This document shows, one piece after another, positions 1 through 8,079 of a DNA stretch of 17,644 bases. This DNA is from Pseudomonadota bacterium. Lineage in GTDB: Bacteria; Pseudomonadota; Alphaproteobacteria; Reyranellales; Reyranellaceae. The number at the start of each line of letters is the position of its first letter. The stretch's first letter is position 1. A model generated the notes under the pieces. That model saw only the letters and a list, made by a program, of their open reading frames with translations. It was not told the DNA's origin and did no database searches. The stretch spans positions 1 through 17,644 of the forward strand of contig JAEZHS010000750.1 in NCBI GenBank assembly GCA_023436825.1, read 5' to 3'. Both the position numbers and the translations under genes were made by a program.

Positions 1-3000
1 CATGGCGACCATGTCGATCAGCGTGTCGTTGAGGCCGGCCGGATTGCGCAGCACGTCGCGCACCGACTTGCGATGCGGGTCGACCATGACGCTCTCGATG
101 GCCGAGAGCTTGCGCACGATCGTCGCCGCACGGTTCTTCAGGGCACGCTCGCCCTTGCCGAGATGGCCGGTGGCCTCGTCCAGCTGCCGCTTCATCTTGC
201 GCAGGCGATTGACCGCCTGCTTCAGCTTGGACACCGACGCGATCAGGTCCTTGTGCAGGGCGAACTGCGCCGCATACTCTTCCTGCGTGGTCGGCACGCG
301 AGGATCCTTGACCACCGAGAACTTGGCAGCGTGGCTCTTGTCCTTCCCGCCCACCGACAGTTCCACGCCGTAAGTACCGGGCACCACCGTGGGCCCGGGT
401 GGATTCTCGGGATCGGGCACCAGCGGCTTGGGCCTGGGCGGCGCCAGGCCGTAGTCCAGCCTGGTCGGTCCGGGATACTTCAGGTCCCAGACATAGCGGT
501 TGAGCCCCGCCTTGGTGCCGGGCCGCCGTGCCGGCGCCAGCGCCTCATCCTTGCTCGAGTATTCGATGATCTTGCGATTGGCCGAATCCCGGAACGTGAG
601 CGTCAGCCCTTCCGTGGCTTCCTCGGCCAGCCAGTAGTAGACGACCGCGCCATTGGGCGGATTCTCGCCGACATCGAGATGCTCGCGATAGCGCGTGCCG
701 TCAGCCTTCTCGACCATCACCGTGCTGCCGTCGATGCCGAAAGCCGGACCGTAGGCGATGCCGGTGCGCACATTGGCGCCGGCGCTCCAATGCAGCTTGG
801 TGCGGACCGCCGTGCGCGGCTCGAACAAGCGCGTGCTTCTGCTTCCGTCGGCCAGCCCGCGGAGCGCCGTCACGTCGTCCAGGATCCAGAACGAACGCCC
901 GTGCGTCGCCGCCACGAGGTCGCTGTCCTTCAGCTTCATGTCATAGACCGGCACGTTGGGCAGGCCGATCATGCGCGTCCACGTCGCCCCGTCGTCGAGG
1001 CTGAAGTGGATGCCGGTCTCCGTGCCGACATAGAGCAGTCCCTTGGCCACGGGATCGGCGCGCACGACGCGGCTGATCTCGTCCTTCGGCAGGTTACCGT
1101 TGATCGACTTCCAGCTCTTGCCGCCGTCGGTGCTCTTGAAGAGATGCGGCCGGTAGTCGGCGAGCTTGTAGCGCGTGGCGGCGACATAGATCGTGTCGGC
1201 ATCGTGCGCCGAGACTTCGACGCAGCCGACATAGGCCAGCTCCGGCAGGCCCTTGGGCGTCACGTCCGTCCACTTCTTGCCGCCGTCGCGCGTGACATGG
1301 ACCAGGCCGTCGTCGGTCGAGGCCCAGATCTCGTCGCGGCGATGCGGCGATTCCACGACGCAGGCGCAGGTCGCATGGACCTCCGCACCCGCGCTCTCGC
1401 GCGTGATCGGGCCGCCCGACGCACCCTGGCGCTGGCGCTCGTTGAGGCTGAGATCGGGCGAGATGCGCTGCCAGCTCATGCCCTCGTCACGGGTGCGGAA
1501 CACGCAGTTGCCGCCGGCGTAGAGTGTGCCCGGATCGTGTGGCGAGAACACGATCGGGAAGGTCCAGGCGAAGCGGTACTTCAGGTCCTTGGGCGCGATG
1601 CCCGTCGATTCCTCCGGCCAGACGTTCACGAGCTGGATCTGCCGCGTGCGATGGTCGTAGCGCTGCAGAGCACCGGCGCCACCCGGGCTCGAGCCGATGG
1701 CGCCGACATAGACGATGTTGTGGTCGCGCGGATCGACGGCGATGAAACCCGATTCGCCGGTGCCGGGATAGGAACAGTCGGCCAGGGTGATGACGCCCCA
1801 CTCCGAGGCGCTCGGCACCGAGATCGAGGTGTTGTCCTGCTGCGTGCCGTAGACGCGGTAGGGATACTGGTTGTCGACGTCGATGCGGTAGAACTGCGCC
1901 GTCTTCTGGTTGTAGATCGTCGACCACGAGGCGCCGCCGTTGAACGAGACGTGGGCGCCGCCGTCATTGCCTTCGATCATGCGCGACGGATCCCTGGGAT
2001 CGATCCAGAGATCGTGATTGTCGCCGTGGCGTGTCGTCACTTCGTTGAAGATCGTGCCTCCGTCGGTCGACTTCCACATCTGCAGGTTCGTGACGTAGAC
2101 GGTGTCGCCGTGGCCGGGGTCGGCGAAGACGTGGGTATAGTACCAGGGCCGGTGCATCAGGTCGCGGTTGGGCGACACCATGGTCCAGCGCATGCCGAAG
2201 TCGTCGGAGCGATAGAGCCCGGTCTTGTCGCCTTCGGCCTCGATCAGCGCCCAGACGCGCCCCGAGCGCGCAGGCGAAATCGACACGCCGATCTTGCCGA
2301 GCATGCCCGACGGCAGGCCGGGCCTGGTGGAGATCTCGTCCCAGGTGTCTCCGCCGTCGGTGCTGCGGAACAGGCCGCTGCCCGGACCGCCGCTGGAAAT
2401 GTTCCAGAAGTTGCGCTTGGCCTCCCAGATCGAAGCGAACAGCACGCGCGGATTGTTGGGATCCATCGTGAGGTCGATCGCGCCCGCGACGTCGCTGCGA
2501 TGGAGGATCCTTTCCCAGCTTGCGCCGCCGTCCTTGGAGCGATAGACGCCGCGTTCGATGTTGGGCCCGAAGATGTCGCCCAGCACGGCGGCGTAGACGA
2601 TATCGGGATTCTGCGGATGGATGCAGAGACGGCCGACGAACTTGCTGTTCTTCAGGCCGACATGCTTCCAGCTGCGTCCGGCATCGGTCGACTTGTAGAT
2701 GCCGTCGCCATAGGAGACGTCGAGGCGGATCGCGGTCTCGCCGGTACCGGCATAGATGACGTTGGGATCGGAAGGCGCGACGGCGATCGAGCCGACCGCC
2801 GAGCTGCCCATATAGCCGTCCGAGACGCAGCGCCAGAACACGCCGCCATCCTCGGTCTTCCAGATGCCGCCGGCACAGGCGCCGAAATAGAAGGTCATCT
2901 TGTTGACGGGATCGCCGGCGACGGCGACGACGCGACCGCCTCGCGAGGGACCAATGCAGCGCCACTTGAGCGCGTCGAAACCCGACGACGCGGGCAAGCT

Positions 3001-3015
3001 CTTTTTCGATGCCAT
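1..3015 (-). CDS. BNR/Asp-box repeat (sortilin/VPS10-like) beta-propeller protein, C-terminus cut by window edge
   Basis: An uninterrupted minus-strand frame starts at ATG 3015-3013 and is still open at position 1, giving 1005 visible residues. About eleven Asp-box-like motifs (S-x-D-x-G-x-x-W) are seen between roughly residues 48 and 685, for example WKTEDGG, YKSTDAGRSW, FRSTDGGDTW, FKSTDGGKSW and FSLDDGATW. This is the signature of the WD40/YVTN/BNR and sortilin-like propeller proteins often annotated as glycosyl hydrolase or VPS10-domain protein. Residues after about 690 form a beta-rich, Ig-like tail (around TYGVELSVGG), then a charged helical stretch (VSKLKQAVNRLRKMKRQLDE). The family is usually 1000-1100 aa, so little is missing. 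The N-terminus (MASKKSLPASSGFDALKW) shows no signal peptide, and no upstream in-frame ATG restores one. The RBS is weak (AGAAGAGA about 14 nt upstream). Enzymatic activity is not demonstrated for such proteins, and the ligand is unknown. Gene identity is secure; function is not. Confidence 0.9.
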   Translation of the reverse strand, partial: MASKKSLPASSGFDALKWRCIGPSRGGRVVAVAGDPVNKMTFYFGACAGGIWKTEDGGVFWRCVSDGYMGSSAVGSIAVAPSDPNVIYAGTGETAIRLDVSYGDGIYKSTDAGRSWKHVGLKNSKFVGRLCIHPQNPDIVYAAVLGDIFGPNIERGVYRSKDGGASWERILHRSDVAGAIDLTMDPNNPRVLFASIWEAKRNFWNISSGGPGSGLFRSTDGGDTWDEISTRPGLPSGMLGKIGVSISPARSGRVWALIEAEGDKTGLYRSDDFGMRWTMVSPNRDLMHRPWYYTHVFADPGHGDTVYVTNLQMWKSTDGGTIFNEVTTRHGDNHDLWIDPRDPSRMIEGNDGGAHVSFNGGASWSTIYNQKTAQFYRIDVDNQYPYRVYGTQQDNTSISVPSASEWGVITLADCSYPGTGESGFIAVDPRDHNIVYVGAIGSSPGGAGALQRYDHRTRQIQLVNVWPEESTGIAPKDLKYRFAWTFPIVFSPHDPGTLYAGGNCVFRTRDEGMSWQRISPDLSLNERQRQGASGGPITRESAGAEVHATCACVVESPHRRDEIWASTDDGLVHVTRDGGKKWTDVTPKGLPELAYVGCVEVSAHDADTIYVAATRYKLADYRPHLFKSTDGGKSWKSINGNLPKDEISRVVRADPVAKGLLYVGTETGIHFSLDDGATWTRMIGLPNVPVYDMKLKDSDLVAATHGRSFWILDDVTALRGLADGSRSTRLFEPRTAVRTKLHWSAGANVRTGIAYGPAFGIDGSTVMVEKADGTRYREHLDVGENPPNGAVVYYWLAEEATEGLTLTFRDSANRKIIEYSSKDEALAPARRPGTKAGLNRYVWDLKYPGPTRLDYGLAPPRPKPLVPDPENPPGPTVVPGTYGVELSVGGKDKSHAAKFSVVKDPRVPTTQEEYAAQFALHKDLIASVSKLKQAVNRLRKMKRQLDEATGHLGKGERALKNRAATIVRKLSAIESVMVDPHRKSVRDVLRNPAGLNDTLIDMVAM

Positions 3016-3148
3016 TTGTGGGAGGGCCGATCTCTTCTGGTGACGAAGGCCTCGACCGTAAGTCAGGTTCGCAGGGCAACGCAATCGACTTTGACAGGTC
3101 CCACCGCCCAGCCTCCAATCAATCCCAACAAGGATGGAGCCGCTGGAC
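3016..3148. promoter_or_regulatory. divergent promoter region between propeller and lyase genes
   Basis: This is the 133-bp gap between two divergent starts, so it should hold promoters for both. The best plus-strand candidate is TTGACA at 3091-3096, followed after 17 nt by a poor -10-like TCCAAT at 3114-3119. I see no clear minus-strand promoter or operator palindrome. The promoter call is inference from layout plus a single good -35 hexamer. Confidence 0.3.
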
Positions 3149-4513
3149 ATGGCCGATAGCGATACACTCCCGACAGCAACCCGCGTTTCCGATCCAGGCA
3201 TCCGCGCCCTGTATCGCCTCGAGAATCGCTGGCAGGCGTGGCTCGACGTCGAGGCCGCCCTCGCGCATGCACAAGCGGAGCTGGGAATCATCCCTGCCGA
3301 GGCCGCAAAGGCCATTGCTGCGCGTGCGAAGCTCGAGTTGATGGATCGCAAGCGCATCGACGAAGGCTTTGCGCGAACCGGCCACACGCTGGTGCCACTG
3401 GTGTGGGAGCTCGGCCGCGTCGTCGGCGAGCCGCATGGCGGCTGGGTGCATTGGGGCGCGACCACGCAGAACATCACGCAGACCGGTGACCTCCTGGTGC
3501 TGCGCCAGGCCCACGCGATCATCCTGCGCCAGATCGGCGAGATTCTGGCGGCGATGGCCGACCTCGCCGAACGCACGGCCGACATGCCGATGGCGGGTCG
3601 CACGCACGGCCAGCACGCCGTGCCCGCCACCTTCGGCTACAAGGTCGCCGTCTGGATCGACGAGTTGCTGCGCCATGTCGAGCGCCTGCAGCAGGCGGCC
3701 CCTCGCCTGTTCGTCGCCATGCTGGGCGGCGGCGCCGGCACCTTCGCCTCGCTCGGCAAGCAGGGGCCGCCGGTGCAGGCCGGCATCGGCCGCCGGCTCG
3801 GCTTCGGGTCGATGACCGTGCCGTCGCGCGCGCTGGGCGATCACCTGGCGGAGAACATCTGCATCCTCGGCCTGCTCGCCGCGACCTGCGGCAAGATCGG
3901 TCGCGAGGTCTACACCCTGATGAAGACCGAGTTCGGCGAGGTCGAGGAGCCGGTGCCGCCCGGCACCGTCGGCAGCTCGACCATGCCGCAGAAACGCAAT
4001 CCCAAGCTCTGCCAGGACGTCATCGCTGCGGCGGCCGAGGTGCGCAGTCTGGTGCCGCTGGCGCTCGAGGCCATGACCACCGAGCATGAGGCCGACCGCA
4101 CCACCAGCCTGATGATGGACAGCGCCGAATCCCGCGCCTGCATCGCCACCGGCGACATGCTGGCGCGGTTGGCCGAGATCATGCGCGGCCTCAGCGTCGA
4201 TCCCAGGCGCATGCGGCAGAACCTCGATCTCGGCGGCGGATTGATCATGGCCGAAGCCGTGATGCTCAACCTCGGCGCCGCGATCGGCCGGCAGCATGCG
4301 CACGATGTGGTGTACGACGCGGCACAGGCGGCCTTCGTGGAAGGCAGGTCGTTCTCAGACCTGCTGGCGGCGGACAGGCGCCTGACCGAGCATATGGACC
4401 GCAAGGCAATCGACAAGCTTCTCGACCCGACCGCCTACACCGGCCTGTGTGCCGACATGGCACGCGAAAGCGTTGGCCGTGCACGGACGGCGGCGAAGGA
4501 ACTGGCAGCGTAA
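3149..4513 (+). CDS. lyase of the fumarase/aspartase superfamily (CMLE / adenylosuccinate lyase-like)
   Basis: The protein has 454 residues if begun at ATG 3149, which has GGAG at 3136-3139 nine nt upstream. An in-frame ATG at 3134 would add five residues but has AAGG directly abutting it. Superfamily landmarks are present: HWGATTQN (H101-N108), the catalytic-loop region GRTHGQHA (H153, the general acid/base position in adenylosuccinate lyases), and the signature GSSTMPQKRNP (G275-P285). A C-terminal helical domain carries MDRKAIDKLLDPTAYTG. Members catalyse beta-elimination or its reverse (adenylosuccinate lyase, argininosuccinate lyase) or cycloisomerisation (3-carboxy-cis,cis-muconate cycloisomerase, PcaB). 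The GGWVHWGATTQNITQTGD segment is closest to the CMLE-like branch as I know it. No protocatechuate-pathway or purine gene is adjacent, so the substrate is unassigned. It heads a plus-strand series with a luciferase-like and a Gfo/Idh/MocA oxidoreductase. Confidence 0.9.
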   Translation: MADSDTLPTATRVSDPGIRALYRLENRWQAWLDVEAALAHAQAELGIIPAEAAKAIAARAKLELMDRKRIDEGFARTGHTLVPLVWELGRVVGEPHGGWVHWGATTQNITQTGDLLVLRQAHAIILRQIGEILAAMADLAERTADMPMAGRTHGQHAVPATFGYKVAVWIDELLRHVERLQQAAPRLFVAMLGGGAGTFASLGKQGPPVQAGIGRRLGFGSMTVPSRALGDHLAENICILGLLAATCGKIGREVYTLMKTEFGEVEEPVPPGTVGSSTMPQKRNPKLCQDVIAAAAEVRSLVPLALEAMTTEHEADRTTSLMMDSAESRACIATGDMLARLAEIMRGLSVDPRRMRQNLDLGGGLIMAEAVMLNLGAAIGRQHAHDVVYDAAQAAFVEGRSFSDLLAADRRLTEHMDRKAIDKLLDPTAYTGLCADMARESVGRARTAAKELAA

Positions 4514-4520
4514 CTCAGGC

Positions 4521-4548
4521 GGAGAGCGGACCTGGAGGTCCGCGCTCC
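4521..4548. repeat. intergenic palindromic repeat, copy 1
   Basis: Arms GGAGAGCGGACCT (4521-4533) and AGGTCCGCGCTCC (4536-4548) are reverse complements with one mismatch and a 2-nt centre. The unit lies in the 105-bp gap between two same-strand genes. Related copies lie at 11537-11561 and 15311-15337, each just after a gene stop. It may act as a transcript 3'-end or mRNA-stabilising hairpin (inference). No T-tract follows, so it is not a classical intrinsic terminator. Confidence 0.6.
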
Positions 4549-4618
4549 GGCATGAGTCCGCTTCTTCCGGCACATGTTCCGTGCGAACAATGGTGCCCTT
4601 CGTTCGCAGGAGTCATCG

Positions 4619-5473
4619 ATGTTGCTGAGCGCCCTCTTCCCGACGCGTGACATAGGCCGCGACCCCGCGAAGATCCGGGATTGGGCGCAGGCCGCCGAGG
4701 ATCTCGGCTACGACTGCATCGAGGTGGCGGATCACGTGTTCGGCGCGGCGCCGCGCGGCGACTGGAAGCCGACCTACAGCGAGCACGATCCCTTCCACGA
4801 GACGTTCACGACGATGGCCTTCATCGCCGCCGTCACCAGGAACATCAAGCTGTGCAGCGGCGTGCTCATCCTGCCGCAGCGCCAGACCGGCGTGGTCGCC
4901 AAGCAGGCCGCAGAGGTCGATATCCTGAGCAGCGGCCGGTTGCGCCTCGGCGTGGGCGTCGGCTGGAACCATGTCGAGTACGAGGCGCTGGGCATGGACT
5001 GGAAGACGCGCGGCGCCCGGCAGGCCGAGCAGATCGAGGTGATGCGCCGCCTGTGGACCGAGGAGCTGGTCACCTTCAGAGGCAAGTTCCACACCCTGGT
5101 CGACGTCACGATGCTGCCGGTCCCTGTCCAGCGGCCGATCCCGATCTGGTTCGGCGGCTCGTCCGACGCCGTCGTCAAGCGCGCCGCCCGCATCGGCGAC
5201 GGCTGGATGCCGATCCTGTCGCCGGAGGCTGCCGAGCCCAAGCTCGCCGCCCTGCGTGAGCATCTGAAGGCGTGCGGGCGCGATCCCGCCAAGTTCGGCC
5301 TGGAAGGCTGGCTGCGCTTCGACGAGGCCGACCCTCAACGCTGGGCGGCCGCCGCGCATGGCTGGCAGCGTCTCGGCGCCGGGATCGTGATGCTCTATCC
5401 GATGTATCGTATGCCGGAGCTCGACCGCCAGATCGAGACCTTGCGGCGCTTCAAGGAAGTCGCGCCGAAGTAG
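4619..5473 (+). CDS. luciferase-like (LLM class) flavin/F420-dependent oxidoreductase
   Basis: The protein has 284 residues. The start at ATG 4619 is fixed by AGGAG at 4608-4612 with a 6-nt spacer; an upstream in-frame ATG at 4574 lacks this. The sequence is a bacterial luciferase-type TIM barrel: AxEDLGYDCIEVADHVF (about 25-41), SGVLILPQRQ (80-88), AKQAAEVDILSSGRLRLGVGVGWN (to 117), and IPIWFGGSSDAVVKRAARIGDGWMP. These are the conserved segments of the LLM class F420-dependent oxidoreductase family (TIGR03619-like). The family oxidises or reduces substrates with F420H2 or FMNH2; which cofactor applies here cannot be read from sequence, and no F420 biosynthesis gene is in view. It is followed after 31 bp by the Gfo/Idh/MocA gene on the same strand, so cotranscription is likely. 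The substrate is unknown. Confidence 0.92.
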   Translation: MLLSALFPTRDIGRDPAKIRDWAQAAEDLGYDCIEVADHVFGAAPRGDWKPTYSEHDPFHETFTTMAFIAAVTRNIKLCSGVLILPQRQTGVVAKQAAEVDILSSGRLRLGVGVGWNHVEYEALGMDWKTRGARQAEQIEVMRRLWTEELVTFRGKFHTLVDVTMLPVPVQRPIPIWFGGSSDAVVKRAARIGDGWMPILSPEAAEPKLAALREHLKACGRDPAKFGLEGWLRFDEADPQRWAAAAHGWQRLGAGIVMLYPMYRMPELDRQIETLRRFKEVAPK

Positions 5474-5504
5474 TGCACCGAGCATCGTCGGGGGAGCGAG
5501 CGAC

Positions 5505-6650
5505 ATGGGCGATCGTCGGATCGGCGTCATCATCAACGGCGCCACGGGCCGCATGGGCACGACCCAGCACATGGCCAATCTTTTGGCCATCGCCGCGGAG
5601 GGTGGGCTGCCGCTCGCCAACGGCGATCGGCTGATCCCCGAGCTGATGCTGGTCGGCCGCGACGCGCGCCGCATCGAGAAGCTCGCGGCCGAGCATGGCG
5701 GACAGCGCTGGACGACCAAGCTCGAGGAGGCGTTCGCCGGGCCCGACCGCATCTTCATGGATTGCGCCGCCACCGGGGACCGGCCGAAGCGCGTGCGCCA
5801 GGCGATCGCGACCGGCAAGCACATCTTCATCGAAAAGCCCACGGCGCCCACGGTCGACGAGGCCATGGAGTTGGCTCGGCTGGCCGACCGCGCCGGCCTC
5901 AAGCACGGCGTCATCCAGGACAAGCTGTTCCTGCCGGGCTTCGGCAAGCTTCTGGCCGTCAGCAAGTCGGGCTTCTTCGGCCGCATCCTGTCGGTGAAGA
6001 TCGATGCCGGCTCATGGATCTTCGACGGCACCGAGCAGGAATGCCAGCGGCCGAGCTGGAACTACAAGAAGGCCGAAGGCGGCGGGCTGGCGCTCGATAT
6101 GATGGCGCACTGGCGCTACATGATCGATCGCCTGGCGTCGCCGATCACCGACGTCTGCGCCGTCATGACAACGGCGATCCCCGAGCGCGTCGACGAAGCA
6201 GGCCAGCGCTACAGTGTCGATGCCGAGGACACCAACTACGCCCTGCTGAAGCTGCAGGGCGGCGCGATCGGCATGATCACCAACAGCTGGGCGACGCGGC
6301 CGCGGCGCGACGACACCATGGTGGTGCAGATCGACGGCACCAACGGCTCGGCGGTGGCCGGCCGCTTCCGCTGCTTCACCCAGTCGGCGGCCGATACGCC
6401 GGAAGCCTTCATCAAGGCCGCCCGGCCAGGCGGCGTCGACCTGATGGCGGATTGGAAGGAAGTGCCGGATGCGGGCGACAACAAGAATCCCTTCCGTCAG
6501 TGCTGGGAAGCGTTCTTGCGCCATGTCGGCGAGGATGCGCCCTACCTGCCGACGCTGGTTGAGGGCGCCAAGGCCGTGCAGCTCGCCGATCTCGCCTATC
6601 GCAGCGTGGCCGAGCAGCGCTGGATGAAAGTGCCGCAATTGAAGCTCTGA
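5505..6650 (+). CDS. Gfo/Idh/MocA family NAD(P)-dependent oxidoreductase
   Basis: The protein has 381 residues and starts at ATG 5505 behind a GGGGGAG ribosome binding site about 8 nt upstream. The N-terminal Rossmann domain opens with GVIINGATGRMG (G7-G18), a glycine-rich dinucleotide-binding loop. The family hallmark EKP is at E110-P112 (IFIEKPTAP). The C-terminal alpha/beta domain has GGGLALDMMAHW with D198 and H202, matching the GGG-x3-D-x3-H catalytic segment of sugar and inositol dehydrogenases. Members oxidise or reduce hydroxyl groups of sugars, cyclitols and related small molecules. It sits 31 bp after the luciferase-like gene and 66 bp before a small exported protein gene. The substrate is not inferable from sequence alone; identification at family level is firm. 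Confidence 0.93.
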   Translation: MGDRRIGVIINGATGRMGTTQHMANLLAIAAEGGLPLANGDRLIPELMLVGRDARRIEKLAAEHGGQRWTTKLEEAFAGPDRIFMDCAATGDRPKRVRQAIATGKHIFIEKPTAPTVDEAMELARLADRAGLKHGVIQDKLFLPGFGKLLAVSKSGFFGRILSVKIDAGSWIFDGTEQECQRPSWNYKKAEGGGLALDMMAHWRYMIDRLASPITDVCAVMTTAIPERVDEAGQRYSVDAEDTNYALLKLQGGAIGMITNSWATRPRRDDTMVVQIDGTNGSAVAGRFRCFTQSAADTPEAFIKAARPGGVDLMADWKEVPDAGDNKNPFRQCWEAFLRHVGEDAPYLPTLVEGAKAVQLADLAYRSVAEQRWMKVPQLKL

Positions 6651-6716
6651 CCATCTCGAAGACTTGATTTGTACGGACTTGCAGTGCGCCCCAAGTCAGC
6701 GGCGCCGGAGGTTCTC

Positions 6717-7283
6717 ATGGGCGCTGTTCGTTTCGCTGCCGTCATGCTTGCGCTGCTTTTCGCGCCGGTGGCCGGTTTCGCCGCCGTCATTGGCGGCGCC
6801 TACTATACTCCGCAGTACGACTATCGCGAGTTCTTCGCCGCGACCGACGGCAAGCCGTTCCAGGTCGTGCTGGCCGGCAATCCGTTCCCCGGCATCGATC
6901 CTGCGATCGTGGCGCGCGACCTGCTGCCCGCGATGCAGCGCGCCAAGCCGCGGCCGGCGCTGACCTTCACCTACGACACGCCCTCGCCGACTCCCAGCCC
7001 CAACTACCGGCTGGTGCTGGTGTTCGATCCGGCGCTCAATCTCAACAGCGATCCGGTCTGCGCCGGCGAGCCGCCGCGCTTCCGTCCCGGCACGCCCGGA
7101 CGCTTCTACGTCTATGCCATCTATTGCCGGAACGACCGCGCACTGTCGCAGACGACGGCCTGGACCGACGCCACCGGCCCGACTGATCCGCGCATCGAGC
7201 GCCTGTTCCGCGAGCTGTTCCCGGTGATCTTCAGCGAGCAGCAGAACCGCTGGGCCTTCAACAACGACCCGATGCTGCGGTAA
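6717..7283 (+). CDS. hypothetical exported protein
   Basis: The protein has 188 residues from ATG 6717, chosen because GGAGG (6707-6711) lies 5 nt upstream and because it gives a clean signal peptide. Residues 1-22 (VRFAAVMLALLFAPVAGFAA) have a basic residue, a hydrophobic core and an AxA-type end, so export by Sec is predicted. The mature part (YYTPQYDYREFF, then LAGNPFPGIDPAIVARDLLPAMQ, then a proline-rich TPSPTPSPNYRLVLVFDP) matches no family I recognise. Two cysteines (VCAGEPP, YCRNDRA) could form a disulphide in the periplasm. The C-terminal half, PRIERLFRELFPVIFSEQQ, looks like an amphipathic helix. It is downstream of the Gfo/Idh/MocA gene and may share its transcript. A weak hairpin (GACTTG 6676-6681 / CAAGTC 6692-6697) lies in the gap. 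Function unknown. Confidence 0.75.
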   Translation: MGAVRFAAVMLALLFAPVAGFAAVIGGAYYTPQYDYREFFAATDGKPFQVVLAGNPFPGIDPAIVARDLLPAMQRAKPRPALTFTYDTPSPTPSPNYRLVLVFDPALNLNSDPVCAGEPPRFRPGTPGRFYVYAIYCRNDRALSQTTAWTDATGPTDPRIERLFRELFPVIFSEQQNRWAFNNDPMLR

Positions 7284-7292
7284 CGCCGGGGC

Positions 7293-7310
7293 GTGCCACT
7301 CCAGTGGCGC
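7293..7310. terminator. hairpin between convergent genes, possible bidirectional terminator
   Basis: GTGCCACT (7293-7300) and AGTGGCGC (7303-7310) form an 8-bp stem with one G-U pair and a 2-nt loop. It sits in the 36-bp gap between the convergent stops at 7283 and 7320. There is no T-rich tract, so intrinsic termination is uncertain; the position is the main argument. Confidence 0.35.
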
Positions 7311-7319
7311 ACTCTCTGC

Positions 7320-8069
7320 TCAATGAAACGTGCGACCCGCGTCAATGACGAGAGTCTGACCCGTCATCGTCTTCGTTCGACACATCGTGACGACCTGGTC
7401 GGCGCAGTCGTCCTTGTCGGCGGCCTTGCCCAACAGCGCACCCTTGCGGCCGGCCTCGACCTGCTCGGGCCTGAGGTTCGCCGTCGCGCGGGTACCTTCG
7501 AGCAGGCCGGGCGCCACGCAGTTCACCAGCACCTCGGGCGCCAATGCCACGGCCATGCACTTGGTGAGATGGATCAGCCCCGCCTTCGAGACCGCATAGG
7601 CGATCGACGATCCAGTGGGGCCAAGCCCGGCGACCGAGGAGATATTGACGATGCGCCCGCCGCCCTGCCGCTTCATCACGGGTGCGACGGCCTTGGTCAC
7701 CAGCATCGGGCCGGTCAAGTTGATGTCGATGATCTTGGTCCATTCCTCGTAGGTGAGGCTGTCGAGATCCTTGAACGGGATCGATTTGTTGTAGGCGGCA
7801 TCGTTGACCAGGATGTCGAGCCGTCCGAAGCGCTTCACCACGTCGTCGACCATCTTCTGGACCTGGTCGCGCTTGGTGACGTCGCAGGCGAAGGCGGCCG
7901 CGCCGACCTGGTGCTTCTCGAGCTCGCGCGCCACGCCCTCCGCCTGGTCCTTGCTCTGGGCGTAAACGACAGCGATGTGACAGCCCTGCGCCGCAAGCGC
8001 GTGACAGATTCGTTGCCCAAGCCCGCCATTGCCGCCGGTCACGACCGCAACCGTTCCCTTGAGGTCCAT
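7320..8069 (-). CDS. SDR family NAD(P)-dependent oxidoreductase
   Basis: The protein has 249 residues, the usual size of a classical short-chain dehydrogenase. The start at ATG 8069 has GGGGAGAAGG a few nt upstream. Motifs in order: cofactor loop TGGNGGLG (T11-G18), adenine-ring D63-V64, the NNAG-equivalent written NDAA (N89-A92), N117, S145, and Y158-x3-K162. That is a complete Asn-Ser-Tyr-Lys catalytic tetrad with the normal 12-residue Ser-Tyr gap. The C-terminal TMTGQTLVIDAGRTFH matches the family's end. The NNAG loop change (second Asn to Asp, Gly to Ala) is tolerated in some SDRs but is unusual. Such enzymes interconvert alcohols and ketones with NAD(P)H; the substrate is unknown. It stands alone on the minus strand, convergent with the exported protein gene, and its leader contains a notable inverted repeat (8080-8153). 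Confidence 0.94.
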   Translation of the reverse strand: MDLKGTVAVVTGGNGGLGQRICHALAAQGCHIAVVYAQSKDQAEGVARELEKHQVGAAAFACDVTKRDQVQKMVDDVVKRFGRLDILVNDAAYNKSIPFKDLDSLTYEEWTKIIDINLTGPMLVTKAVAPVMKRQGGGRIVNISSVAGLGPTGSSIAYAVSKAGLIHLTKCMAVALAPEVLVNCVAPGLLEGTRATANLRPEQVEAGRKGALLGKAADKDDCADQVVTMCRTKTMTGQTLVIDAGRTFH

Positions 8070-8079
8070 TGCCCTTCTC

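Noticed and set aside
73..3159. Plus-strand open frame of 1028 codons covering the left end
   Set aside because: It is exactly antisense to the well-supported BNR propeller gene, has no recognisable domain, and is rich in R, A, D, V and H as expected of a high-GC mirror frame.
3119..4303. Long minus-strand open frame opposite the lyase
   Set aside because: Low-complexity, His/Ala/Arg-rich translation without family motifs; the plus strand encodes a full set of lyase motifs.
4613..6031. Minus-strand frame of 472 codons opposite the luciferase-like and Gfo genes
   Set aside because: It spans two real genes and their gap and has no coherent domain; antisense shadow.
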